A stretch of 64,000 nt of DNA. Source: Brevibacillus gelatini (GTDB lineage: Bacteria > Bacillota > Bacilli > Brevibacillales > Brevibacillaceae). The stretch covers positions 124,001 through 188,000 of the forward strand of contig NZ_RHHS01000017.1 in NCBI RefSeq assembly GCF_003710935.1, in the 5' to 3' direction. This document shows, piece by piece, positions 1 through 8,761 of this stretch. The position numbers and the translations under genes are program-made. The first letter of the stretch is position 1; each line of letters opens with the position of its first letter. The notes under the pieces are model-generated. The model searched no databases and had not been told where the DNA came from. It saw only the letters and a program-made list of their open reading frames with translations.

Positions 1-405
1 ACGTTGACTTCCGCTTTTTCCATGCTGGAGATCATCGTCGCTTCCCTGGCAAAAGGGGAGGAAGACAAAAGAAAGCGTCTGTCCTGGATGATCGGTTTCT
101 TCATTTTCCTGGTCGGCGTGCCGTCTGCTCTCTCGTTTGGCGTCTTAAGCGATGTGACGGTGTTTGGGAAGTCGATCTTCGACGCATTCGATTTCCTCGT
201 CAGCAACATTCTGTTGCCGCTCGGCGCTTTGCTGATTGCCATTTTTGTGCCGCTGAAAATGAAAAGAGAGGTGCTGATGGAAGAGCTGCGCGCCAACCAG
301 TCGCCGCTCGGCAAGCGTCTGTTCGTCATCTGGCTCTTGCTGCTCAAATACGTGTCGCCTCTGGCGATTGTGCTTGTCTTCATGCAGATGCTCGGCATCT
401 GGTAG
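1..405 (+). CDS. Sodium-dependent (NSS family) transporter, C-terminal part
   Basis: The frame is open from the first base, so the start lies upstream of the window and only about 134 C-terminal residues are present. They hold three hydrophobic segments and the stretch [14 protein letters not shown] followed by SALSFG, which is typical of the last third of bacterial neurotransmitter:sodium symporter (SNF/NSS) proteins that import amino acids or related solutes with sodium. The substrate cannot be told from this fragment. The gene ends at a bidirectional terminator shared with the convergent antiporter gene. Confidence 0.85.
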   Translation, partial: TLTSAFSMLEIIVASLAKGEEDKRKRLSWMIGFFIFLVGVPSALSFGVLSDVTVFGKSIFDAFDFLVSNILLPLGALLIAIFVPLKMKREVLMEELRANQSPLGKRLFVIWLLLLKYVSPLAIVLVFMQMLGIW

Positions 406-410
406 CAACA

Positions 411-455
411 AAAAAGGAGTGCCACGGCAACGGCTGCCGCAGCACTCCTTTTCCC
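411..455. terminator. Bidirectional intrinsic terminator
   Basis: AAAAAGGAGTGC pairs with GCACTCCTTTT across a loop of about 19 bases that is itself GC-rich. T-rich runs on both strands serve the two convergent genes that meet here. Confidence 0.85.
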
Positions 456-476
456 TTTTTCCCAAAACACCTTCTC

Positions 477-1520
477 TCAGGCGAAGAAGAAGGCGGTTCC
501 GAGAATGATGTAGACGGTCAGCAAAAGAACGCCTTCAAACCAGTTGGTGGCACCGTCCTTGGTAATGGAAATCGTAATGAAGGTCGCAACGCCGATCGCA
601 GCCAATTCAAATGGCGTGAACACGATGTCCATCGGATTGCCGAGCAGCAGGCTGACCAGGACGAGTGTGGGCGCAACGAACAGGGCAATCTGCAAGCTAG
701 AGCCGATGGCGATCTCGACGGCAGCTCCGATGCGTCCTTTCATGGCGAGCAGGAGCGCAGCACTGTGTTCCGCGGCGTTCCCGATGATGGCGATGACGAA
801 CGCACCGACGAACAGCTCCGACCAGCCGAGCGAGTGCGACACATGCTGAACGCCGTGGACGAGCCATTCCGATACGACCGCCACAAACACGGTGGAGACA
901 GCGAGCATCACAATCGATACGCCTTTGGACCAGACTGCTTCGCTTTCATGCGGCTCGATGTCGGACAAAAAGTCGCTGTGCGTAATCATGGAGAAAATCA
1001 GCCAAAGGATGTAGGCGACGATCAGCAATATCGCGATGACGATGCTCAGCGTCTCAATTTTGACGGGCGCAAGCTCCCGCATGAAAACAGCAGGAATAAA
1101 CAGCGCGACAATCGCCAGCGTCATCAGCGAGGCATTGTGACCAGCGAGCCTGCTGTTGAAGTTTTGCTCCTTGTACTTCAGTCCGCCCAACAGCACGCTT
1201 AACCCGAGCACCAGCAGCATGTTGCCGATAATCGCTCCGGTGATCGACGCCTTGACCATGTCGAACAACCCTTCCTTGACGAGGAAAAAGGCGATAATCA
1301 GCTCGGCGGCGTTGCCAAAGGTGGCATTTAAAAAGCCGCCAATCCGGTCTCCGGCATAGTGGGCCACGCTTTCCGTCGATTTGCCGAGCCAGGCTGCGAG
1401 AAAGATGATCGCCAGGGCCGATGTGGCAAATTGGAAGAATTCGTTATCGGTAAAGTAGTGCGCAAAAGCCGCCAGGAGCACAGACGCCCCGACGAGAGAA
1501 AAAAAGAGTCGTAAATTCAT
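477..1520 (-). CDS. cax: Calcium/proton antiporter, CaX family
   Basis: This 347-residue integral membrane protein has about ten to eleven hydrophobic segments. It carries two copies of the CaCA-superfamily alpha repeat: [12 protein letters not shown] in the N-terminal half and [11 protein letters not shown] in the C-terminal half, whose acidic residues bind the cation. Length and motifs fit the bacterial CaX/ChaA group (YfkE in B. subtilis), which exports Ca2+ in exchange for protons. The ATG is preceded by GAGGTGA. Single gene, convergent with the NSS transporter. Cation specificity (Ca2+ versus Na+ or K+) is inferred from family. Confidence 0.92.
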   Translation of the reverse strand: MNLRLFFSLVGASVLLAAFAHYFTDNEFFQFATSALAIIFLAAWLGKSTESVAHYAGDRIGGFLNATFGNAAELIIAFFLVKEGLFDMVKASITGAIIGNMLLVLGLSVLLGGLKYKEQNFNSRLAGHNASLMTLAIVALFIPAVFMRELAPVKIETLSIVIAILLIVAYILWLIFSMITHSDFLSDIEPHESEAVWSKGVSIVMLAVSTVFVAVVSEWLVHGVQHVSHSLGWSELFVGAFVIAIIGNAAEHSAALLLAMKGRIGAAVEIAIGSSLQIALFVAPTLVLVSLLLGNPMDIVFTPFELAAIGVATFITISITKDGATNWFEGVLLLTVYIILGTAFFFA

Positions 1521-1691
1521 CCGATCACCTCAAATGGCAAATAATCATTCCTTACCTACCTATTGAATCATACCAACAAACCCTTCCTTTTTGTACCAAA
1601 AAGTTGGCGCTCGCCGCGAAACCAGGACGCAGGTATAGAGTTCCTCCCCAGGCAAAAACTAAACGGTGAAAGAAGACAGGGAGGTGCTTTT

Positions 1692-1952
1692 ATGACCAAG
1701 CCTTTGTTGTGTCCCACCTGCAAGTCCAACCGGATGCGTTTTACCGTCATTGAGCAAGTTCCGCGCTACATACGGCTTGACCCGCAAACGGGAGAAGTCG
1801 TCCAGCAGCTGCAAAGCGACGAACTGGATGTGTTTCACCAGCCGTACAAGGGCGAATCGTACATGATTCAATGCGGGGTATGCGGCACGACGGAATCGGA
1901 AGAACGGTTCGTCAAAATGGCGCAGCTTATGCAATCCCAGCGTCCTATCTGA
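1692..1952 (+). CDS. Small zinc-ribbon-like protein, unknown function
   Basis: An 86-residue protein with two CxxC pairs, CPTC near residue 8 and CGVC near residue 64, arranged like a split zinc ribbon. The ATG lies 7 bases after GGGAGGTG, which favours it over upstream in-frame codons. The middle segment is polar with no membrane span. I do not recognise the family, and the metal site is inferred from cysteine spacing. It stands alone and ends at a strong terminator shared with sleB. Confidence 0.72.
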   Translation: MTKPLLCPTCKSNRMRFTVIEQVPRYIRLDPQTGEVVQQLQSDELDVFHQPYKGESYMIQCGVCGTTESEERFVKMAQLMQSQRPI

Positions 1953-1963
1953 CAGGAAAACGG

Positions 1964-2007
1964 AAACAGGCACGCAGTCCGCTCGACTGTTGTGCCTGTT
2001 CTTTTTT
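1964..2007. terminator. Bidirectional intrinsic terminator
   Basis: AACAGGCAC pairs with GTGCCTGTT, followed by CTTTTTT. It lies between the convergent small zinc-ribbon gene and sleB. Confidence 0.85.
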
Positions 2008-2014
2008 GCCCAGC

Positions 2015-2773
2015 TTATCGGCAGAAAATATGTCGGCCGATCTTTTTGATTTGCGGACGACTCCAGATCCAGCCGGATGTAGCCGTATCCGGGTTGAAGT
2101 AGTAGATCGCCCCTCCGGTCGGGTCCCAGCCTTTCAAGGCGTCGTTGACCGCCTTTTTGGACTGCTCGTTTGGCTCCAGCCAAATTTGCCCGTCTGCAAC
2201 AGCGGTAAAAGCACGTGGTTCGAAGATCACCCCTGCGGGCGTGTTCGGGAAGGCAGGGTTTTTCGTCCGGTTCAAAATGACCGCGGCAACCGCTACTTGC
2301 CCGATGTACGGTTCGCCACGGGCTTCCCCGTATACCGCGTTTGCCATCAACTTGATGTCGTTAGCCGACACGTTGGCGGTGTGGTACGTTTGTTTGTTCG
2401 CTTTGTCCGGCGCGGGTGTGCTGGGAGCGGATGGCGACACGCCGAGGTCTGCGGCAGTCGGCTTGTAGTTTTTCGTGGCATTGTAGAGCTTCACTTTCGT
2501 TTTTGCTCCGAGCACGCCGTCTACAGGCAGCCCGAACTCGTACTGAAAGTTGCGCAGCGCCCAGTACGAACGCCAGCCGAAGATCCCGTCAACGGGTCCG
2601 GTATAAAATCCAAGATGTTTCAGGCGGTACTGCATTTCACGGACGTCGCTCCCCTCTGCGCCCACCTTGACGATCTGTTGACTGAAAGCATCGGAGCGCA
2701 TGGGAGAAATCACGATCGCGGTAACAAGCGCGATTGCTGTCAGTGCGATCAGCCATTTCACAGGCTGTTTCAT
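2015..2773 (-). CDS. sleB: Spore cortex-lytic enzyme SleB
   Basis: A 252-residue exported protein. An N-terminal hydrophobic signal (residues 7-24) is followed by a peptidoglycan-binding repeat (about 36-97, with GSDVREMQYRLKHLG and VDGIFG), a Pro/Ser/Lys linker, and a C-terminal hydrolase_2 domain (about 140-252) containing NAVYGEARGE with the expected catalytic glutamate. SleB is the lytic transglycosylase that cleaves muramic-lactam cortex during germination. The start follows AAGGAGGGG. In Bacillus sleB is normally followed by ypeB, needed for its stability. Here no ypeB lies downstream. Confidence 0.95.
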   Translation of the reverse strand: MKQPVKWLIALTAIALVTAIVISPMRSDAFSQQIVKVGAEGSDVREMQYRLKHLGFYTGPVDGIFGWRSYWALRNFQYEFGLPVDGVLGAKTKVKLYNATKNYKPTAADLGVSPSAPSTPAPDKANKQTYHTANVSANDIKLMANAVYGEARGEPYIGQVAVAAVILNRTKNPAFPNTPAGVIFEPRAFTAVADGQIWLEPNEQSKKAVNDALKGWDPTGGAIYYFNPDTATSGWIWSRPQIKKIGRHIFCR

Positions 2774-2924
2774 TTTTTCCCCTCCTTAGAAGAAGTGCTA
2801 ATCAGCTGCTGGTAATGGTTAGGTTCTCCAACTTTCCACACAACGTCCTAGTAAAATGTTGGAGATTGCGCACACTACCATTGACTTTTTCATGTCTACA
2901 GACAAAAAAAGGGAGGACGACAAG

Positions 2925-4553
2925 ATGATCGTGGCGCAATATTTGACGAAGCAACTGGCTGCGTGGGGGGTCAAACGCATCTATGGCGTGGCAGGGGATG
3001 GCATTTTTGCCTGGTTGGACGCATTGGGGAAACAGACGGAGATTCAGTACATATCATGCCGACACGAAGCAGCGGCAGCCATGATGGCAAGCGCAGAAGC
3101 GAAGCTGACGGGCAAGCCGGGCGTGTGCACAGCGACGATGGGACCCGGCTTCGTCAACTTGCTGAACGGGCTGGCGGATGCGCATACAGACCGCGCTCCC
3201 GTCATCGCCATTACGGGACAGGTCGAGACGCGCAAGCTGGGCGGCACCTACAAGCAGTTTGTCGCCCAGGAAGACATGATCCGTCCGATCAGCGTCTACC
3301 AGGCGACGGTTAGCCACCCGGATGCCGTGGGAGAGGTTTTGCATCGCGCTTTTGTGTCGGCTGCCCAGCAAAAAGGAGTGGCGCATCTGGCGATTTGCAA
3401 GGATGTGTTTGCCCAAAAAACAAAAGCGGGGGTGCTTCCGCAGATGCCGCGCATCCCGCGCGTTCTCGGCGACCGGATGGAAATCGAATCCGCTGCCGAG
3501 CAAATCATGCGTGCCAAAGCGCCGCTGATCCTGATGGGCACGGGAGCGCGTCCCGCAGCAGCTATGTGTTTGCGGCTCGCGGAGCAGTTGGGCGCGGGAA
3601 TTTTGCTGTCGCTGGGGGCAAAAGGGGCCATCGACGAGTCGCATCGGCTGGTGCTCGGCGGCCTGGGCGAAGGCGGCAGCGAAGCAGCCCTGCAAGCGCT
3701 GGAGAAGGCCGACTTGCTCGTCATTTTGGGCGCAAGCTGGTTTCCGCAGGAGTTCATTCCGAAGCAGTTGCCGATCATTCAGGTCGATCATGCTGCCGCG
3801 TCCATGCATGCCCATGCGCGGCTTTTGCCTGTCACGGCCGATCTGCTGGATGTATTGCCGTTGTGGAGTCAGCGTTTAAAGGCGCAGACGCCAGGCGATG
3901 CCTGGGAGAAGAGCGTAGAGAGCTGGCATGCCCGGTTTTTGGCGGAACCTGCGAAGAGCAGTCAGTCCCAGTCGCTTGAAGAAGCAGTGAGGCCGGAAGT
4001 GTTGATGCACACATTAGGTCAGGCAGTGGCCGACGATGCCATCGTGGTTCTCGATACGGGCGAGCACACGATCTGGTTCAATCGCGTGTTTCGCGCAAGC
4101 AGGCAATGGCCGCTCTTTTCCGGGAAGTGGCGCACGATGGGCTTCGCCCTGCCAGCCGCGATTAGTGCCAAGCTCGCTTTTCCTGACAGGCAAGTGGTCT
4201 GCGTAACAGGTGACGGCGGCCTGCAAATGAGTCTCGCAGAACTGATGACAGCAGCCGAACATCAGGCAGCGATTACGATTGTGGTCGTAAACAACCGGAC
4301 GCTGGGGCTGGAAGAGCTGAAAATGAAGCAGGAAGGGTTTCAGCCGTTTGGCGTGCATCTGCACAACCCGGATTTTGCGCTGTGGGCCAAGGCGTGCGGG
4401 GCAGATTCCCACGTGGTGCGTGCGGAATCGGCTTTGGAGCCTGTCTTGCGGCAAGCACTCACGGGCAATCGTTTGACATTGCTAGACATCCATTGTACCG
4501 CTCCGACATTAATCGAGAGAAAAAAACAAATTCCCTTCCAAGCCCAAGCATGA
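2925..4553 (+). CDS. TPP-dependent enzyme, pyruvate oxidase-like
   Basis: A 542-residue protein with the three-domain layout of pyruvate oxidase/acetolactate synthase enzymes. The N-terminal pyrimidine-binding domain has RHEAAAAMMASAEA with the activating glutamate, the central domain resembles a FAD/nucleotide-binding fold, and the C-terminal TPP domain has GDGGLQMS followed about 25 residues later by NNRTLG, the Mg/TPP motif. It resembles B. subtilis YdaP (pyruvate oxidase) more than acetolactate synthase, but the substrate is inferred. The ATG at 2925 lies 7 bases after GGGAGGA. An upstream in-frame ATG at 2856 lacks a comparable site. Confidence 0.85.
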   Translation: MIVAQYLTKQLAAWGVKRIYGVAGDGIFAWLDALGKQTEIQYISCRHEAAAAMMASAEAKLTGKPGVCTATMGPGFVNLLNGLADAHTDRAPVIAITGQVETRKLGGTYKQFVAQEDMIRPISVYQATVSHPDAVGEVLHRAFVSAAQQKGVAHLAICKDVFAQKTKAGVLPQMPRIPRVLGDRMEIESAAEQIMRAKAPLILMGTGARPAAAMCLRLAEQLGAGILLSLGAKGAIDESHRLVLGGLGEGGSEAALQALEKADLLVILGASWFPQEFIPKQLPIIQVDHAAASMHAHARLLPVTADLLDVLPLWSQRLKAQTPGDAWEKSVESWHARFLAEPAKSSQSQSLEEAVRPEVLMHTLGQAVADDAIVVLDTGEHTIWFNRVFRASRQWPLFSGKWRTMGFALPAAISAKLAFPDRQVVCVTGDGGLQMSLAELMTAAEHQAAITIVVVNNRTLGLEELKMKQEGFQPFGVHLHNPDFALWAKACGADSHVVRAESALEPVLRQALTGNRLTLLDIHCTAPTLIERKKQIPFQAQA

Positions 4554-4625
4554 GTTGTTTATAATGAAAGAAAACTCAGATAAAAGGGGGACAGACAGGA
4601 TACGGTCGAAGAGGAGGGAACCCTG

Positions 4626-4961
4626 ATGGCGGAAAGACTTGGTGAGATCAGAGTAGCCGATCAAGTGATTGCGGTCATTGCAGCTGTCGCCGTGGAGGAA
4701 GTGCCGGAGGTTGCCGTGCGCTCGGGTGGGCTGTATCAGGACTTGGCGAAAAAGCTGAACGGCGGGGCAAAGGGCATCACGGTAGCGATCACAGAGGGCA
4801 GAGTCGTCGTCGACATGCGTGTATCCGTGCGCTACGGAACGCCAATTCATCGCGTGTGCCACCTGCTTCAGGAAAAGGTGAAGGAAGCCGTCGAAAACAT
4901 GACCGGACTGTATGTAGAAGCGGTCAACGTGCGAGTAGAGACAATTGATCTTGGCAAATGA
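4626..4961 (+). CDS. Asp23/Gls24 family envelope stress protein
   Basis: A 111-residue protein matching the Asp23/Gls24 fold, with alternating hydrophobic beta segments and the C-terminal signature ENMTGLYVEAVNVRVETI. Family members attach to the inner membrane face through AmaP and are linked to cell-envelope homeostasis. It is one of two stand-alone Asp23 proteins in the window; the other is yqhY at 57.3 kb beside amaP. The ATG follows GAGGAGGG. A TATAAT at 4560-4565 just after the upstream stop codon suggests its own promoter. Confidence 0.85.
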   Translation: MAERLGEIRVADQVIAVIAAVAVEEVPEVAVRSGGLYQDLAKKLNGGAKGITVAITEGRVVVDMRVSVRYGTPIHRVCHLLQEKVKEAVENMTGLYVEAVNVRVETIDLGK

Positions 4962-4995
4962 AAACGACCTGCGCAAACGGCAGGCCGTTTTTTTG
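4961..4995 (+). terminator. Intrinsic terminator after the Asp23 gene
   Basis: AACGaCCTGC and GCAGGcCGTT form a hairpin with one mismatch and a 7-base loop, followed by seven T. It also lies at the 3' end of the convergent ftsW. Confidence 0.75.
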
Positions 4996-5018
4996 TCCGG
5001 TGAGTGCAAAGCGATCCA

Positions 5019-6188
5019 TTACATGGAGTACGGCTGCTTTTTGAGCTGCTCCTCCAGCTTTTGACGGCTGACCTCGCGCGATACACTGAGTAAAAAGCCT
5101 GTGGAGATCAGACAGACAAGCAGGGAAGAACCGCCGTAGCTGATGAACGGAAGGGGTACGCCCGTCAGCGGAATCAGTCCTGTAACGCCGCCGATGTTCA
5201 AGATTGCTTGCAGGCCAATCATGCTGACGACCCCGATTCCCGCCAGACTGGCAAACGTGTCCTTGACGCGCAGACAGATATGGATGCCGCGCAACAGGAA
5301 CAGCAGGTAGACCAGCAGGAACAGGCTTGCCCCGATAAATCCGAGTTCCTCCGTAATGATGGAGAAAATAAAGTCGGTATGCATCTCGGGCAAGTACAAA
5401 TACTTTTGAATACTTTTCCCGAAGCCCGTCCCGGAAAATCCTCCGTGGGCGATGGCAATCCACGACTGAATGATGTTGTATCCGCTTCCGCTCGGATCAT
5501 TCCACGGATTGAGGTAGGAGTCGATGCGGCTCAAGGCATGCGGCTTCAATGCGATATAGCCGAGGAAAGCGATGGTCACGACCGGACCGCCAAGGCCAAT
5601 CAGGTGACGGAGTTTCGCACCGCCGCAGATCATCACGATCAAGGCGCTCCCGAGCAGAATGGCAGCAGACCCAAGGTCGGGCTGCACCACAATCAGGAGA
5701 AAGAACAAACCGGTAACCATGAGCGGGGGAAGCAAGCCTGACTTTAGCTTGCGCACTCCCTCTCCTTTTTTCGCCATGATCGCTGCCAGGTACAAAATCA
5801 GGCCAAGCTTGGCAAACTCTGCGGGCTGCAGACTGGCTGAGCCGATTTTGAACCACGAACGCGCTCCTTTCGTGTAATCGCCGATTCCCGGAATCAACAC
5901 GAGCACAAGCATGATGAAGCTTCCTAACGCAATCAGCAAAAAATTGCGCTTGTAAAAGGAGAAGGGAATATTCATGGCGACCAGCATGCAGACGATTCCG
6001 ATCAGCAGGAAGCGGATTTGCCGCTTCACGAAATAGAGCTCGTCCCCGTTGCAATAGGAGCAACCATTGCTGGTGAAGCTGGTCAGGGCGAAAATGGAGC
6101 TTGCGCTAAGCACCATGGTAATACCAAACCCGACAATCAGGGCGGTCAAAAACAGGAGCAGGAAGTCAGGTACGCCCCTAGTCTTCAC
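5019..6188 (-). CDS. ftsW: FtsW/RodA/SpoVE family peptidoglycan polymerase
   Basis: A 389-residue protein with about ten membrane segments and SEDS family signatures, including AEFAKLGLILYLA, VVQPDLGSA and LPFISYGGSS near the C terminus. SEDS proteins polymerise glycan strands from lipid II together with a class B PBP. FtsW acts in septal synthesis, RodA in elongation and SpoVE in the spore cortex. Family assignment is firm. FtsW is preferred for length and the polar C-terminal tail. An unusual small insertion, SNGCSYCNGDE, follows the first membrane segment in the extracytoplasmic loop. Confidence 0.88.
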   Translation of the reverse strand: MKTRGVPDFLLLFLTALIVGFGITMVLSASSIFALTSFTSNGCSYCNGDELYFVKRQIRFLLIGIVCMLVAMNIPFSFYKRNFLLIALGSFIMLVLVLIPGIGDYTKGARSWFKIGSASLQPAEFAKLGLILYLAAIMAKKGEGVRKLKSGLLPPLMVTGLFFLLIVVQPDLGSAAILLGSALIVMICGGAKLRHLIGLGGPVVTIAFLGYIALKPHALSRIDSYLNPWNDPSGSGYNIIQSWIAIAHGGFSGTGFGKSIQKYLYLPEMHTDFIFSIITEELGFIGASLFLLVYLLFLLRGIHICLRVKDTFASLAGIGVVSMIGLQAILNIGGVTGLIPLTGVPLPFISYGGSSLLVCLISTGFLLSVSREVSRQKLEEQLKKQPYSM

Positions 6189-6258
6189 GGTAATACCCCC
6201 TTCTACGTGAAACAGAGAGGGGATGCCTCTCTGTAACGCAGTACGTTCTCATTTGGAA

Positions 6259-6603
6259 TTAGTGCGAGGACAGCTTTTCTCCGAGCATCTGCAGCTTGAG
6301 CTTTGCTGTTTTCACAACGGATTCCGGCATTGGATAGTCGTAATCCAGTCCGTGCGGGAAAAGGTGTTTGCCCATGTACGGATCTTCCAGCTTCAGGACA
6401 GCATGGGAGTCTTCCAGCTTGCCTTCGATCACGTTCGCTTGAATGCGAAGGTAGAAAACGTTTCCTTTATCTTGGATTTTATAATCGTATGTAGCGTGAT
6501 TGTAATCCCAGGCGCCACGATCAAAGCCAAGCTCGCTCATGTAATGCTCCAGATCGGCGAAAAAGACCTCTTTCGTGCTAAGCCCAGTGTCCTTGATAAC
6601 CAT
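6259..6603 (-). CDS. YugN family protein
   Basis: A 114-residue soluble protein resembling YugN-like proteins of Bacillus, whose function is unknown. Its hallmarks are an N-terminal VIKDTGLSTKEVFFADLE and the later PYMGKHLFPHGLDYDYPMPE. The ATG at 6603 is chosen because GGAGG lies 7 bases upstream; a codon further upstream (6636) is not supported. It is read in the same direction as ftsW, 70 bases upstream of it, so the two may be cotranscribed. Confidence 0.85.
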   Translation of the reverse strand: MVIKDTGLSTKEVFFADLEHYMSELGFDRGAWDYNHATYDYKIQDKGNVFYLRIQANVIEGKLEDSHAVLKLEDPYMGKHLFPHGLDYDYPMPESVVKTAKLKLQMLGEKLSSH

Positions 6604-6779
6604 TGTTTTTCCTCCTACAACTGGTGAGATTTTCACTTATTAATGATAGTCTGTTTTTGGTAGAAGCGCAATGCATAACTCCATTTCGCTTGCGATCTTA
6701 TCATGCCCTTTCCTCACGAATGAAAACATGGCAGACCGGACACACTACAATCGTTCATCAGGAAAAGGAGGAAAAGAAA

Positions 6780-7220
6780 ATGGCCAAAGTGGAAAACCGC
6801 ACCCTGCGCGAGATTATGACCAAAGATGTCGCAACGGTGACGCTTAAGGATAACGTCTACGAAGTCGCTTGCAAAATGCGTGACTGGAACGTCGGAGTCA
6901 TTCCGGTCGTCAATGAAAAGAACGATGTGATCGGGATCATCACCGACCGGGATATTGTCATTCGCGGACTTGCGGAAAAACATGAAGGTTCTACGGCAAC
7001 CGAAGTGGTCATGACAAAAGACATCATTCTCGGTCGACCGGACATGACTGTCGATGAAGCGGCGAAGATCATGGCCCAGCACCAGATCCGTCGCCTGCCT
7101 GTTGTGGAAAATGGCAAACTGGTCGGGATTGTCGCCCTCGCTGACATGGCGATCCGCCAGGTGCACCACGACGAGGCGAGCGATGCGCTCCAGGAGATTT
7201 CCGAGCCAGCCCGCCACTAA
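6780..7220 (+). CDS. Paired CBS-domain protein
   Basis: A 146-residue protein made almost entirely of two CBS domains (about residues 8-65 and 73-132), each with the pattern of a fixed phrase, GVIPVV or IRRLPVV, followed by VGII/VGIV and a D/A-D motif. Stand-alone CBS pairs, such as YhcV in B. subtilis, bind adenosine nucleotides as energy sensors. No effector domain is fused. The ATG follows AAAGGAGGAAAAG. It has its own terminator. Confidence 0.88.
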   Translation: MAKVENRTLREIMTKDVATVTLKDNVYEVACKMRDWNVGVIPVVNEKNDVIGIITDRDIVIRGLAEKHEGSTATEVVMTKDIILGRPDMTVDEAAKIMAQHQIRRLPVVENGKLVGIVALADMAIRQVHHDEASDALQEISEPARH

Positions 7221-7247
7221 CGCTTGCCCAACTGAAAAGTACGCAGG

Positions 7248-7284
7248 AAAAGCTGCCCAAAAGCGCGACGGGCAGCTTTTTCCT
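7248..7284 (+). terminator. Intrinsic terminator after the CBS gene
   Basis: AAAAGCTGCCC pairs with GGGCAGCTTTTT over an 11-base loop, followed by more T. Confidence 0.85.
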
Positions 7285-7354
7285 TTTTTCTCTGTACATT
7301 GACGCAACGGGAAGGTATATGATACCGATAAGAAGTTGACAGGGAGAGACACGC

Positions 7355-8407
7355 ATGCTGATTAAGGATATGGCGCAAAGACTGCAAATTACGCCGAGAG
7401 CCATTCGCTATTATGAAGAAAAGGGGCTGATAAAGCCGGAGAAGGCAGATGAATCCGGGTATCGCCAGTTTACGGAAGAAGATGTCTGGCGGCTGCAGAC
7501 GATCATTACGCTGCGCGAGGTCGGTATGTCGATTGACGATATTCGTGAGTTGCTCGCGCAGATGCAGGAGCACGAAGACACCTTGCTGCATTACCTGGAG
7601 TTGCAGCGCTCCTTCATGTACACGAGATGGGTGGAGATGGCCAAGGTCATCCAGACGACGGAGGCGATGATCGAGCGCATCGGCAACAGCCAGACGATCG
7701 ACCCTGGTGAGCTGTACGAGCTGGCAGAAGCGAACAAACGGCTGCGGCAAACCCGCGACAACTGGGTGGATCGCTGGAATTTCAACCAGATTGCAGACGA
7801 CTACGACGAGTGGGTGCAGCGGCAGTCAGAATGCCCGAATGCCGCGCATCAATCGTATGGGCAGGTGCTGGATGAAGTCGTCGCCGCGCTTGGCCCCGTA
7901 AAAGGCGAAAGCGGGCTGGACGCCGGCACTGGCACGGGCAACCTCGCGAGCCGTCTCGTCTCTCAGGGGGCAATCATGAGCGGCTTCGACCAGTCGCCGC
8001 AAATGCTGAAACGCTGCCGGAGCAAACTGCCGGGGATGGAGACGAAGCTGGGCACCTTTTTTGCCTTTCCCTTTCTGGAGGATCGCTTTGATTTTGTAGC
8101 GACGAGCTATGCGCTGCACCATCTCGACGACGACCAGAAGCTGCTCGCTCTGGCTGAATGCCGCCGGGTGCTGAAGCCCGGAGGACGTCTGGTGATTGCG
8201 GATTTGATGTTCGAGGACGAAGTCGCAAGACAGGCGCATATCGCCGCGCTTGTCCGGGATGGCAAGGAAGAGACAATCAGGCAAATCGACGACCGTTTTT
8301 ACGCCGATCGTTCGAGGCTTTTGCGAGAGCTGGTTGCGCTCGGGTTCGCCGTGAAGGCGCGACAGCTTACGACGTACACGCATCTGATTGTCGCCAGGCT
8401 GAATTAA
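7355..8407 (+). CDS. MerR-type regulator fused to a SAM methyltransferase
   Basis: A 350-residue two-domain protein. Residues 1-70 form a MerR winged helix (ITPRAIRYYEEKGLIKP, GYRQFTEEDVWRL), followed by a helical dimerisation segment (about 70-130). Residues 140-350 form a class I methyltransferase with motif I LDAGTGTGNLA at 188-198, an acidic FDQS, YALHHLDD and LKPGGRLVIADL. The effector domain of a usual MerR protein is thus replaced by an enzyme. The methyltransferase part resembles YrrT/UbiE-like enzymes, with substrate unknown. It is transcribed alone, so no target operon is evident. Confidence 0.88.
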   Translation: MLIKDMAQRLQITPRAIRYYEEKGLIKPEKADESGYRQFTEEDVWRLQTIITLREVGMSIDDIRELLAQMQEHEDTLLHYLELQRSFMYTRWVEMAKVIQTTEAMIERIGNSQTIDPGELYELAEANKRLRQTRDNWVDRWNFNQIADDYDEWVQRQSECPNAAHQSYGQVLDEVVAALGPVKGESGLDAGTGTGNLASRLVSQGAIMSGFDQSPQMLKRCRSKLPGMETKLGTFFAFPFLEDRFDFVATSYALHHLDDDQKLLALAECRRVLKPGGRLVIADLMFEDEVARQAHIAALVRDGKEETIRQIDDRFYADRSRLLRELVALGFAVKARQLTTYTHLIVARLN

Positions 8408-8498
8408 AGAACATTCCTGTACTTTGGGCTCTTCCGATGATGGACCTATGCCTAGCCTTTTGCATAGGCTGTAGCGAGAAGGAAAGGAGGACTCCACT

Positions 8499-8603
8499 AT
8501 GGGTCTGTTCGATGGCTTTTTTGATCGCGATAACGAGGAGCTGCTGTGGATCATCATCGTCGTGGTCATTTTGCTGTTCTTGTTTAGCGCCGATCGTGAC
8601 TAA
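8499..8603 (+). CDS. 34-residue single-span membrane peptide
   Basis: A short ORF starting MGLFDGFFDRDNEELLW, then a 14-residue hydrophobic span of Ile, Val, Leu and Phe, ending FSADRD. The ATG is preceded by GGAAAGGAGG at good spacing, and the stop is followed 17 bases later by a strong terminator, so it looks like a complete expressed unit. The architecture resembles the very small membrane proteins common in spore formers (YjcZ-like) without their Gly-rich start. Function unknown. Confidence 0.72.
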   Translation: MGLFDGFFDRDNEELLWIIIVVVILLFLFSADRD

Positions 8604-8619
8604 GTCTGGACGTATAGAC

Positions 8620-8648
8620 AAAACGACCTCGTGGAAGGTCGTTTTTTT
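8620..8648 (+). terminator. Intrinsic terminator after the 34-residue peptide gene
   Basis: AAACGACCT pairs with AGGTCGTTT over a 6-base loop, followed by a run of T. Confidence 0.88.
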
Positions 8649-8761
8649 CGGCTTTGGCGAAACGCCCCAAGGAACTTACTGTCGGCCTATTGACCTTCCC
8701 TCTTTCTTTTACTAATCTGATAACCTGAAAGTCAATGCAACGAAGAAGAGGAGAAGAAACC

